In this document: positions 43,860 through 51,237 of the stretch, piece by piece | Layout of the letters: each line of letters starts with the position of its first letter | Numbering within the stretch: the first letter of the stretch is position 1 | Assembly: GCA_902495355.1 (NCBI GenBank) | Contig: CABUWV010000015.1 | Span: 1 to 52,456, forward strand | Origin: an uncultured Collinsella sp. | GTDB taxonomy: Bacteria; Actinomycetota; Coriobacteriia; Coriobacteriales; Coriobacteriaceae | Direction of reading: 5' to 3' | DNA length: 52,456 nucleotides | Program-made: the position numbers and the translations under genes | Notes under the pieces: model-generated | The model's database searches: none | What the model saw: the letters and a program-made list of their open reading frames with translations, nothing else | Told to the model about the DNA's origin: nothing

Positions 43860-43896
43860 CCCCACCCCTTCCCCCACCCCGCCCCACCACTCCACC
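43860..43896 (-). promoter_or_regulatory. G-rich MraZ-type repeat region, putative G-quadruplex
   Basis: On the minus strand five runs of at least four G (43860-43885) follow one another with spacers of one or two bases. TGGGG units recur at about 10-12 bp, as in MraZ binding repeats. The block is about 105 bp upstream of the mraZ ATG on the coding strand. It could be the MraZ operator, a G-quadruplex, or both. Confidence 0.55.
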
Positions 43897-43898
43897 CT

Positions 43899-43951
43899 CA
43901 ATATGTTGTAAAACACCCCCGAGCATATGTTCGAGAGCACAATATGTTGTG
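43899..43951. promoter_or_regulatory. LexA-like box between two CAATATGTTGT repeats
   Basis: CGAGCATATGTTCG (43920-43933) matches the Gram-positive/actinobacterial LexA consensus CGAACRNRYGTTYG at 13 of 14 positions. It is flanked symmetrically by identical 11-mers CAATATGTTGT at 43899-43909 and 43940-43950. The arrangement lies 165-195 bp before mraZ. Confidence 0.45.
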
Positions 43952-43996
43952 TTTGCAGCAAAGGCGTGATGCCACCTGTAGAACCACGCCCGCGAA

Positions 43997-44022
43997 CCTC
44001 AACCTTCAAGTTGACCTTGAGG
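43997..44022. promoter_or_regulatory. Palindrome upstream of mraZ sharing the ftsZ motif
   Basis: The outer CCTCAA (43997-44002) and TTGAGG (44017-44022) are inverted, and the centre is AACCTTCAAGTTGA (44001-44014). The outer ends resemble MerR/SoxR-type operators. The central 14-mer matches 13 of 14 bases at 29478-29491. Together with the entries nearby, this accounts for the 462-bp gap 43756-44217. Confidence 0.45.
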
Positions 44023-44114
44023 CGATTTTTACGTCCCTTTACACGCCGTTCACATCGCCCCCAAACTCCCCCACCCACGACACACACGGCCCACCACCGC
44101 GTCGGTGTCTGGCG

Positions 44115-44182
44115 AAAAATGGGACGGGCCCCAGATTGCCCATGCGCGCAAAAGTGCGTCTCGGCAATCTGGGGCCCGTCCC
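44115..44182 (-). terminator. 20-bp palindrome acting as xerD terminator
   Basis: GGGACGGGCCCCAGATTGCC (44121-44140) is perfectly inverted at 44163-44182, with a small hairpin in the loop. On the minus strand the stem is followed by ATTTTTCGCC, giving a terminator 36 bp after the xerD stop. GGGACGGG/CCCGTCCCC is again the recurring tag. Confidence 0.8.
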
Positions 44183-44217
44183 CTTTAATATTTATAAATA
44201 TGCAGGTCAGCGAGGTG

Positions 44218-45159
44218 CTAGCGATGTGCCAGCGGATGCGCCGCCAGATAGACCTCGGTCAGTTGCGTACGATCGACATGCGTGTAGACCTGCGTGGTCG
44301 ATATATCGGCATGTCCCAAGATCTCCTGTAGCACACGGAGGTCTGCGCCGCCCGCAAGCATATGGGTGGCAAAGGAGTGACGCAGCGTATGGGGATGGAG
44401 CCCCACCAGTCCCACCTGGCGCCCGTAGCGCTCACAGATGGCATGGATGCCCTGGCGCGACAGACGGCGGCCGTTCTTATTTAAAAAGACCGCCGAGGTC
44501 TCGGTTCCGCGGGCATGGGCCGCCAAGCGAGAACGCCCCTCAGTTACATAAAGCGTCAGAGCTCGCGCCGCGCTTCCTACCAGCGGGGACAGGCGTTCCT
44601 TCGAGCCCTTACCACGAACGAGCACAAAGCCATCGTCGATATGGATATCGCCCACATCGAGCCCCACCAACTCGCTCACACGCAAACCGCATCCGTAGAG
44701 CACTTCCAAGATGGCATGGTCGCGCAAGCCCATCTCGCCCTCGGGGAAGTCTTGATCGAGCAGCGCCGAGACATCCTCCACCGATAGATACTCCGGCAAA
44801 CGCTCAGCCTTTTTAGGCAGGCGCAACGCCGCCGTTGGATTTTGGGCCACAGCCCCATCGCGCACCAAAAAGGCATGCAGGCCCTTCACGGCCGCAAGCG
44901 CACGCTCCACCGAGGCATCCGAATAGCCCCCATCGCGACGGTCGGCGACAAAGCCCTCCACGACCTGACGGGTCACCTCTTCAAAAGACACAATACCCGC
45001 CCGCTCCAGATAGGCGCAGTACGTCGTCAGGTCACGACGATAGGCCGCAATCGTGTTGCGCGCCAAACCCCGCTCGACCGCGAGGTAATCGAGATACTCC
45101 CCCGCCGCCACGGCGAGCGACGAGGGAGTAGCTTCGGTATGTTCCTTATTCGCCGGCAC
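44218..45159 (-). CDS. xerD: Tyrosine recombinase XerD
   Basis: This is a site-specific recombinase that resolves chromosome dimers at dif. The 313-residue product has a SAM-like N-terminal core-binding domain (about 15-110, YLDYLAVERGLARNTIAAYRRDL). The catalytic domain has the Arg in YGCGLRVSELVGL, Lys in RGKGSKER, HTLRHSFATHML, LGHADISTTQVYTHV and nucleophile Tyr in the last. The frame is open far upstream, but that part lies inside pyrG. I chose GTG 45159 (VPANKEHTEATP), 2 nt after the pyrG stop, with no separate good ribosome-binding site. XerC is the less likely alternative. Confidence 0.93.
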   Translation of the reverse strand: MPANKEHTEATPSSLAVAAGEYLDYLAVERGLARNTIAAYRRDLTTYCAYLERAGIVSFEEVTRQVVEGFVADRRDGGYSDASVERALAAVKGLHAFLVRDGAVAQNPTAALRLPKKAERLPEYLSVEDVSALLDQDFPEGEMGLRDHAILEVLYGCGLRVSELVGLDVGDIHIDDGFVLVRGKGSKERLSPLVGSAARALTLYVTEGRSRLAAHARGTETSAVFLNKNGRRLSRQGIHAICERYGRQVGLVGLHPHTLRHSFATHMLAGGADLRVLQEILGHADISTTQVYTHVDRTQLTEVYLAAHPLAHR

Positions 45160-45161
45160 CC

Positions 45162-46823
45162 TTAGTCCGTAGCGAGGTTCATGGGCGTCACCTGCAGACG
45201 GTCGACACCCTCGTGCTGGCCGATCGAAGCGCGCACGAACTCGCGGAACAGCGGCTGCGGGTTGGTCGGGCGGCTCTTGAACTCGGGATGAGCCTGGGTT
45301 GCCACATACCACGGATGCACGTCGCGCGGCAGCTCGACCATCTCGACCAGGCGCTCGTCGGGCGACAGACCCGAGATAACCAAGCCGGCGTCCTCGAGCT
45401 GGTCACGGAAGGCGTTGTTGAACTCAAAGCGATGACGGTGACGCTCGTAGACGAGCTCCTCGCCATATGCCTCGCGAGCAAGGGTATCGGCGGCGAGCTT
45501 ACACGGATAGGCGCCCAGGCGCATGGTGCCGCCCTTCTCGGTCACGTCCTCCTGCGAGCTCATCAGATCGATGACGCTAAACGGGCCGTCCGGATCGAAC
45601 TCGGAGGAGCTGGCGCCGGCAAGGCCGACGACGTTGCGGGCGAACTCGCACACGGCCACCTGCATACCCAGGCAAATGCCCAGATACGGAATCTTGTGCT
45701 CACGGGCAAACTCGGCCGCGAGGATCTTGCCCTCCAGGGCGCGCTTGCCAAAGCCGCCGGGGACCAGGATGCCCGAGGCGTCGCCCAGAACCTCGGAGAC
45801 ATTCTGCTCGTCGAGGCTCTCGCCGTCGACCAGCTGGACGTCCACATGGCGATCGTAGAAGACGCCCGCATGGTGCAGGGCCTCGATAACCGACAGGTAC
45901 GCATCGGGCAGCTGCGTGTACTTGCCCACGACAGCGATCTTCACCTTGTCGGCGTGATGGTTGGCGTGATTCTGTTTGCGCAGGAACTCGTTCCACTCGC
46001 TCATGTCGCGCTCACGCGGGTCCAGACCCAGGCGCTCGCAAATGCGCAGGTCAAAGTCCTGCTCGGCAAGCAGCTGCGGAACATCGTAAATGCTCGCGCA
46101 GTCCTCGTTGGTAAAGACACAATCGGTGTCGACGTCGCAGAAGCTTGCGATCTTTCCGCGGATAGCGTCATCGATATGGTGGTCGGAGCGCAGCACGATG
46201 ATATCGGGCTGGATGCCAAAGCTGCGGAGCTCCTTGACGGAATGCTGCGTGGGCTTGGTCTTGACCTCGTGGGCGGCGGCGATATAGGGAACGAGCGACA
46301 CGTGGATGTAGCAGACGTTCTCGGGGCCGGCCTCCTTGCGGTACTGACGGATGGCCTCGACAAACGGTTGGGACTCGATGTCGCCGATCGTGCCGCCCAG
46401 CTCGGTGATGACTACATCTGAGCCGGTCTGCTCCTCGATGCGGCGGAACTTGTCCTTAATGGCATTGGTGACGTGAGGAATCACCTGCACGGTACCGCCC
46501 AAAAAGTCGCCGCGACGCTCGCGGGCGATCAAGCTCTTATAGATGGCGCCGGTCGTAAAGTTGGAATCGCGGGTCAGGTTCTCATCAATAAAGCGCTCGT
46601 AATGACCCAGGTCCAGGTCGGACTCGTAACCATCCTCGGTAACGAAGACCTCACCATGCTGGAAGGGGCTCATGGTACCGGGGTCGACGTTCAGATACGG
46701 ATCAGCCTTCTGCATCGTTACTTTGTAGCCACGCGACTTGAGCAGACGGCCCAGCGAGGCCGCGGTGATACCCTTGCCCAGAGACGAAACCACGCCACCG
46801 GTTACGAACACATGCTTGGTCAT
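45162..46823 (-). CDS. pyrG: CTP synthase
   Basis: This enzyme converts UTP to CTP using glutamine and ATP. The 553-residue protein has the N-terminal synthase domain (TKHVFVTGGVVSSLGKGI, Walker-type loop; PYLNVDPGTMSPFQHGEVFVTEDG; TVQVIPHVTNAIK). The C-terminal class I glutaminase has the nucleophile Cys in YLGICLGMQVAV and His/Glu in QAHPEFKSRP. The leader carries a hairpin (46842-46873). The plus-end neighbour is a winged-helix gene; xerD follows directly. Confidence 0.98.
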   Translation of the reverse strand: MTKHVFVTGGVVSSLGKGITAASLGRLLKSRGYKVTMQKADPYLNVDPGTMSPFQHGEVFVTEDGYESDLDLGHYERFIDENLTRDSNFTTGAIYKSLIARERRGDFLGGTVQVIPHVTNAIKDKFRRIEEQTGSDVVITELGGTIGDIESQPFVEAIRQYRKEAGPENVCYIHVSLVPYIAAAHEVKTKPTQHSVKELRSFGIQPDIIVLRSDHHIDDAIRGKIASFCDVDTDCVFTNEDCASIYDVPQLLAEQDFDLRICERLGLDPRERDMSEWNEFLRKQNHANHHADKVKIAVVGKYTQLPDAYLSVIEALHHAGVFYDRHVDVQLVDGESLDEQNVSEVLGDASGILVPGGFGKRALEGKILAAEFAREHKIPYLGICLGMQVAVCEFARNVVGLAGASSSEFDPDGPFSVIDLMSSQEDVTEKGGTMRLGAYPCKLAADTLAREAYGEELVYERHRHRFEFNNAFRDQLEDAGLVISGLSPDERLVEMVELPRDVHPWYVATQAHPEFKSRPTNPQPLFREFVRASIGQHEGVDRLQVTPMNLATD

Positions 46824-46841
46824 ATTGAGTTACCTGCGCTT

Positions 46842-46873
46842 CCCGTAGAAGTTGTTTATCCACATCTTACGGG
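46842..46873 (-). promoter_or_regulatory. Leader hairpin of pyrG
   Basis: CCCGTA and TACGGG close a stem of about ten pairs with a bulge, about 20-50 nt before the pyrG start. A promoter candidate lies upstream on the minus strand (TTGCGA, 17 nt, TATTAC, about 46883-46911). Without a following T-run this is not the classic pyrG attenuator, but it could affect initiation. Confidence 0.4.
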
Positions 46874-46944
46874 TCTTCATTGTAATACTCGCGCCGCGGA
46901 CCGTTCGCAATTTTTCTCGCGTGAGATTGCATTTCTCAATCTTG

Positions 46945-46977
46945 AAACAAAACGCCGCCCGGTTTCCCAGGCGGCGT
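46945..46977 (-). terminator. Terminator of the winged-helix gene
   Basis: ACGCCGCC (46952-46959) pairs with GGCGGCGT (46970-46977), followed on the minus strand by TTTGTTTC. It separates the regulator from pyrG. Confidence 0.85.
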
Positions 46978-47001
46978 CGCTATGGCAAGGGTTACATGCT
47001 G

Positions 47002-47340
47002 CTATCGGTCAGAAACCTCGTCCTCAAGCATTTCTTGAACGAGCATGCCGGTACGGACGCCCTCAAGATACCACTCGCCACGTTCGGTGAGGCAAATGCC
47101 ATTTGCAAGCTGACCGCCGTCGTCGCTATAACGCGAGACGACATCAATCATGCCTTCGGAATCCAAGCGATCGATTGCGGCGCGGGCACGATACGGCGAA
47201 ACCCCCACGCGCTCGGCAAGCGTTTTGCGCGAGAAACCATACGGCCCGCCATTGTCTTCGGTTTGCTGGTCGATCTCCATCAACACCAGCACCTCGACAC
47301 GCTTCATATCGTTGACACTCGCACGACCCTTGCCCGCCAT
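47002..47340 (-). CDS. Winged-helix DNA-binding protein
   Basis: This is a small cytoplasmic transcription regulator of 112 residues. MKRVEVLVLMEIDQQ forms the first helix. The helix-turn-helix is FSRKTLAERVGVSPYRARAAIDRLDSEG (about 40-67), followed by a wing (VVSRYSDDGGQLANGICLTERG) and a C-terminal helix. The layout resembles MarR/PadR-like winged helices, but I cannot assign a family or target. GAGGAGG lies 5 nt before the ATG at 47340, which is preferred over the longer in-frame start at 47394. A terminator follows, so it is monocistronic. Confidence 0.8.
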   Translation of the reverse strand: MAGKGRASVNDMKRVEVLVLMEIDQQTEDNGGPYGFSRKTLAERVGVSPYRARAAIDRLDSEGMIDVVSRYSDDGGQLANGICLTERGEWYLEGVRTGMLVQEMLEDEVSDR

Positions 47341-47529
47341 AGCAGCCTCCTCAAACCGAGCACGAGCATCTAACGCGCCGTGCGCGACCGACACACCTCA
47401 CGATGGCAGGTAATATCCATCATGCGGCATCCCGCTAAGGATGAAACAGTTACGGTTATTGTATACCGCTCAAATTGTTTCTAGGCAGGTAAACGGCTAT
47501 TTTTCGCCGAAATAGGCGCTTTATTGATC

Positions 47530-47562
47530 AAAAAGCCGTACCGGGCGCTAACCCGATACGGC
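47530..47562 (-). terminator. Terminator of the DUF1846 gene
   Basis: GCCGTACCGGG (47535-47545) pairs with CCCGATACGGC (47552-47562) with one mismatch, followed on the minus strand by TTTTTGATC. Confidence 0.88.
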
Positions 47563-47596
47563 CAAAATGCAATGCAATTACCGCGGTGCTTCAAAC

Positions 47597-49078
47597 TTAG
47601 CGATGGAAGAAACCGCGGCGCTCAAACTTGGGCTCGCAGCACACATTGATGCCCAACTTGCGCAGCACCGTCTCATCCGTCGGCGAGATGATCACGCTAA
47701 AGAAGGCATCGCAACCGCGCAGCTGCTCCAGGCCCGAAAGGACGCGAGCGGCCGTCTCACTCGTGGCCGAGGTGATCGACAGCGCCATAAGCGTCTCGTC
47801 GGTGTGGAGGCGCGGGTTTTTGCTGCCCAGGAAATGCGTCTTGAGCTTGCTGATGGGCTCGATCGCCTCATCGCTAATGACCTCGAGCTCAAGGTCGACG
47901 CCCGAGACATGCTTGAGGGCGTTCATAATGAGCGAACTTGCGGCGCCCAGGCGCGTGGAGGTCTTTCCGGTCACCACGGAGCCATCGGGCATGACCATGG
48001 CACCCACGGGACCACCCGTCAGCTGCTCCCTGGTGAGGGCCGCCGAGCGCGCCGGTGAGTAGTTCTTATCGATGCCGGCTTTCTTCATAATAATCTTGAG
48101 ACGGTCGACTTGCTCATCGCCCACGCCGGTACGGCGCACATTTTCGACCGCGGTAAAGTAGCGGCGGACGATCTCCATCTTGGAAGCGTCGCGGCAGGCA
48201 TCGTCATCGGTGATGGCAAAGCCGACCATATTGACACCCATGTCCGTGGGGCTCTGGTAGGGGCTCTTGCCCAGGATCTTTTCCATCAGGGCACGGACCA
48301 CCGGGAAGGCCTCGACGTCGCGGTTGTAGTTGACCGTGGTCTTGTTGTAGGCCTCAAGGTGGAACGAATCGATGATATTGGCATCGTCGAGGTCTGCCGT
48401 GGCGGCCTCATAGGCAATATTGACCGGATGCGTCAGAGGAAGATTCCAGACCGGGAAGGTCTCAAACTTGGCATAGCCGGCGGCGGTACCGTGCTTATGC
48501 TCGTGATACAGCTGCGAGAGGCAAGTGGCAAGCTTGCCCGAGCCAGGGCCGGGTGCCGTCACGACAACGAGCGGACGCGTGGTCTCGACAAACTCGTTCT
48601 TGCCGTAGCCATCGTCGGACACGATCAGATCGACATCGTGCGGATACCCCTCGATGGGATAGTGCAGCTTGGCGGGAATACCGAGCGCGTTCAGGCGGTT
48701 GCGGAAGACATCGGCAGCGGGCTGGCCGGCGTACTGGGTGATGACCACGGCCGCGACGGCAAAGCCGTTGCCGCGGAACAGGTCAACCAGGCGCAGCACA
48801 TCCTCGTCATAGGTAATGCCAAGGTCACCACGAGCCTTGTTTTTCTCGATGTGGTTCGCGTTGATCGCGATGATAACCTCGACATCGTCGGCGATGCTCT
48901 TGAGCATGCGGAACTTGCTGTCCGGCTCAAAACCCGGTAGCACGCGGCTGGCATGATAGTCATCGAACAGCTTGCCGCCAAACTCCAAATACAGCTTGCC
49001 GCCAAACTGTGAGATGCGCTCCTTAATGTGAGCAGCCTGCAGCTCGATATACTTCGCATTGTCGAAACCCTGGCGCAT
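47597..49078 (-). CDS. DUF1846-family protein
   Basis: This is a conserved cytoplasmic protein of the DUF1846 family, common in Firmicutes and anaerobic Actinobacteria, with structures known but no established function. The 493-residue product has the normal family length, begins MRQGFDNAKYIELQAAHIKER and includes LEFGGKLFDDYHASRVLPGF. A P-loop-like VVTAPGPGSGKLATCLSQLYHEH lies near residue 180 (GPGSGK followed by Leu). LPLTHPVNIAYEAATADL and the C-terminal NPRLHTDETLMALSITSATS and CDAFFSVIISPTDE are also present. GGGAGCCATAC precedes the ATG at 49078. The Met at 49102 has no ribosome-binding site. Confidence 0.93.
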   Translation of the reverse strand: MRQGFDNAKYIELQAAHIKERISQFGGKLYLEFGGKLFDDYHASRVLPGFEPDSKFRMLKSIADDVEVIIAINANHIEKNKARGDLGITYDEDVLRLVDLFRGNGFAVAAVVITQYAGQPAADVFRNRLNALGIPAKLHYPIEGYPHDVDLIVSDDGYGKNEFVETTRPLVVVTAPGPGSGKLATCLSQLYHEHKHGTAAGYAKFETFPVWNLPLTHPVNIAYEAATADLDDANIIDSFHLEAYNKTTVNYNRDVEAFPVVRALMEKILGKSPYQSPTDMGVNMVGFAITDDDACRDASKMEIVRRYFTAVENVRRTGVGDEQVDRLKIIMKKAGIDKNYSPARSAALTREQLTGGPVGAMVMPDGSVVTGKTSTRLGAASSLIMNALKHVSGVDLELEVISDEAIEPISKLKTHFLGSKNPRLHTDETLMALSITSATSETAARVLSGLEQLRGCDAFFSVIISPTDETVLRKLGINVCCEPKFERRGFFHR

Positions 49079-49185
49079 GTATGGCTCCCGTCCCGTTTCC
49101 AATTAATGTTCTAGGCGATTATAACGGAGCCCGCCCTCCCCGATACCCAGACCATCAACAGGCACCAACCAAACACGCCATCGAT

Positions 49186-49254
49186 AAGTTGCGGTGAAAT
49201 AGTTCCCGTTTAACCCCTCAAGACGGCCAAACAGGAACTATTCCACCGCAACTT
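49186..49254. repeat. Palindromic repeat, copy 2
   Basis: AAGTTGCGGTGAAATAGTTC (49186-49205, plus C) is inverted at 49234-49254 with one mismatch. The internal stretch ACGGCCAAACAG parallels the copy at 10059-10130. There is no T-run after it here. Confidence 0.85.
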
Positions 49255-49337
49255 CCCCTTTTTGGCGCAAACTAACCTGACCCCTTTGCATCAATAATGG
49301 CAGCGCCGCAGGTTGAGCATAAGTCAGCGAGCGACGT

Positions 49338-49611
49338 CCAGGACGTACAAGTTGGCATGAAAAAGGCAAGGCATAGACCTTTTGGTCATGCCTTGCCTTT
49401 TGAATGACAAATTGTCGTCCTGGGCGGCGCGCAGCGTCGACTGGTTGCGCGGTTCGTAGAACCGCGCAACATGAGAGCGCCCCCTCCCGCGCACGGAACG
49501 GGAGGGGGCTAAAGGTAGGAGTCTACCGGTGGGTTGACCCCACCGGACAGACGATGACCAGGTGATCCTTTACAGGATCGTCAAGGTTTCCGTGGGGTAC
49601 CCGTTGGGTAC
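49338..49611. other. Train of six stem-loops downstream of the arc carrier gene
   Basis: In order there are: a long imperfect hairpin 49338-49423, with AAAAGGCAAGGCATAGACC against GGTCATGCCTTGCCTTTT at its tip; GTTGCGCGGTTC/GAACCGCGCAAC (49444-49470); GCCCCCTCCCG/CGGGAGGGGGC (49479-49509); CCGGTGGG/CCCACCGG (49526-49546); GATCC/GGATC (49564-49579); and GTACCC/GGGTAC (49597-49611). The last touches the stop codon at 49612. I recognise no known RNA family, and no coding frame fits. It is either a structured 3' UTR of the arc operon or an unannotated RNA. Confidence 0.55.
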
Positions 49612-51090
49612 TTAGATCAGCACGCAGGCGACGGTCAGGATGACGGCGCAGACGACGGAGAGAGCGACAATGAGCTTAAGGGCAAACTTGAGCCAGGTCG
49701 TCCACTCGATCTTGGCCAGGGCGAGACCGCCCATGATGGCGCCGGAGGTCGGGGTGAACAGGTTCACGACACCGATGGCGGCAGAGAAGATCATGACCAT
49801 GACCTCGGGCGAGAAGCCGAGCTTAACAGCCAGCGGTCCCATGATGGGCATGGAGACGGTAGCCATACCGGAGGTCGAAGGGATCAGGAAGGACAGGCCG
49901 AAGTAGACCAGGAAGCTCATGGGAGCGAAGATCACGCCGGACAGGCCAGCCAGGGCATTGGCGGCAGCGTCGAGGACGAAGACGTCGAGGCCGGTGTTAG
50001 CCATGAGGACGGAGATGCCACGGGCGAGGGCGATGACGAGAACAACGGACATCATGTCGGCAGCGCCGGTGATGAAGGTGTTAACGATCTGCTTCTCGGA
50101 CAGGCCACCAATGATACCGATCAGGACAGCCATGAGGAAGAACCAGGTGGAAGCCTCGTCGAAGTACCACTGGCCAATGGGCAGGCCGGTGATCAGGGCA
50201 GACCAGCCCTGGACGACGGCGTTACCGTCGGCGTCGTAGACAGCGCCAGCGTCGAAGAAGTTGGCGACGCCCTCGTTGAGGTCGGCCAGCGGGATGAAGC
50301 CGACGATCATGACGACGAAGGTGAAGGCGAAGGCGATCAGAACACCCTTCTGACGACCGGTGAGCTTAACCTCCTTGTGGACCTCGGAAGCAGCCTTGCC
50401 GTGAGCCTCTTCGGCGTCCTTGAGCTCCTGCATCGACAGGATGGTGGAACCCTTGTCAGCCTTGACCTTCTTGGCGTAGCTCATCACGAAGAAGATGGAC
50501 ATAGCGGTAGTGACAATCCACAGGACGGCACCGAGGCCGATGATGATGGACTGGTTGACCTCAATGCCAACGCCGGTCAGAGCGTCGACGGCAGCGCCGA
50601 CGGCGAACGGGTTAACCGTGGAGCCCAGGCAGCCGCAGCCAGCGCCGAGCAGGACGGTAGCGGCACCGACCATGGGGTCGAAGCCAGCGGCCATCATGGT
50701 AGCGGCGAGCAGGGCGTAGAAGGGAACGGTCTCCTCGCACATACCATAGGTGGTACCACCGAGGGAGAAGATGAGCATCAGCACGGGAATGAGCATAATC
50801 TCGTTGCCCTTAAGCTTCTGCACCAGAACGGCGATGCCGTTGTCCAGAGCGCCGGTCTCGGTCATCATGCCGAGGAAGCCGCCCAGGATCATAACGAAGA
50901 GGCAGACGGGCAGAGCGTCAGCGAAGCCCTTAATCGGGGCGGTGCAGAAATCGCTCAGACGGGCGGCAGTAACCGCGCCGCCGGACGTGCCGGAGACGAT
51001 AACGGTAATCACTGCAACAATTGCCAGCAGAGCAAGAAGAATGGTGAACGATGAAGGCATACCGCGCTTTTTCTTAGCGGTCTCAGTCAT
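49612..51090 (-). CDS. YfcC/ArcD-type arginine-ornithine carrier (probable)
   Basis: This is a secondary transporter of the YfcC/DcuC-like (C4-dicarboxylate anaerobic carrier) superfamily, with 12 or so membrane spans over 492 residues. Its place after arcA and arcB suggests arginine-ornithine exchange, as for ArcD-type members; the substrate is an inference. Motifs include SLGGTTYGMCEETVPFYALL, GCGCLGSTVNPFAVG and IPSTSGMATVSMPIMGPLA. A cytoplasmic loop (ILSMQELKDAEEAHGKAASE) lies mid-protein. I chose the ATG at 51090 because GAAGGGGGG stands 9 nt upstream; an in-frame Met at 51117 lies before that site. Confidence 0.85.
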   Translation of the reverse strand: MTETAKKKRGMPSSFTILLALLAIVAVITVIVSGTSGGAVTAARLSDFCTAPIKGFADALPVCLFVMILGGFLGMMTETGALDNGIAVLVQKLKGNEIMLIPVLMLIFSLGGTTYGMCEETVPFYALLAATMMAAGFDPMVGAATVLLGAGCGCLGSTVNPFAVGAAVDALTGVGIEVNQSIIIGLGAVLWIVTTAMSIFFVMSYAKKVKADKGSTILSMQELKDAEEAHGKAASEVHKEVKLTGRQKGVLIAFAFTFVVMIVGFIPLADLNEGVANFFDAGAVYDADGNAVVQGWSALITGLPIGQWYFDEASTWFFLMAVLIGIIGGLSEKQIVNTFITGAADMMSVVLVIALARGISVLMANTGLDVFVLDAAANALAGLSGVIFAPMSFLVYFGLSFLIPSTSGMATVSMPIMGPLAVKLGFSPEVMVMIFSAAIGVVNLFTPTSGAIMGGLALAKIEWTTWLKFALKLIVALSVVCAVILTVACVLI

Positions 51091-51187
51091 AGTTCTCATC
51101 CCCCCTTCATAAATCATTTACTGATCTCGCCAGAAGCGGCTCTTCCGTGCCGTGCCTGCCGCTTGATGCGAGATTATTACCAGATAA

Positions 51188-51221
51188 AACCGCTCGGGGC
51201 GTGCAGCAATACACCCCGAGC
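51188..51221 (-). terminator. Hairpin between arcB and the carrier gene
   Basis: GCTCGGGG (51192-51199) pairs with CCCCGAGC (51214-51221). On the minus strand GGTTTTATC follows. It lies within the arc operon, so it may give partial termination and set relative expression. Confidence 0.75.
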
Positions 51222-51237
51222 GAGATGCTAGATGCTC

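Noticed and set aside
44218..45312. Longer N-terminus for xerD starting inside pyrG
   Set aside because: The added residues are Pro/Arg-rich out-of-frame translation of the pyrG end; the recombinase fold begins only after about residue 60 of that longer frame.
49338..49611. RNase P RNA, tmRNA or SRP RNA in the stem-loop region
   Set aside because: None of the diagnostic sequences of these RNAs (such as the GAGGAAAGTCC block of RNase P RNA or the resume tag of tmRNA) is present on either strand.
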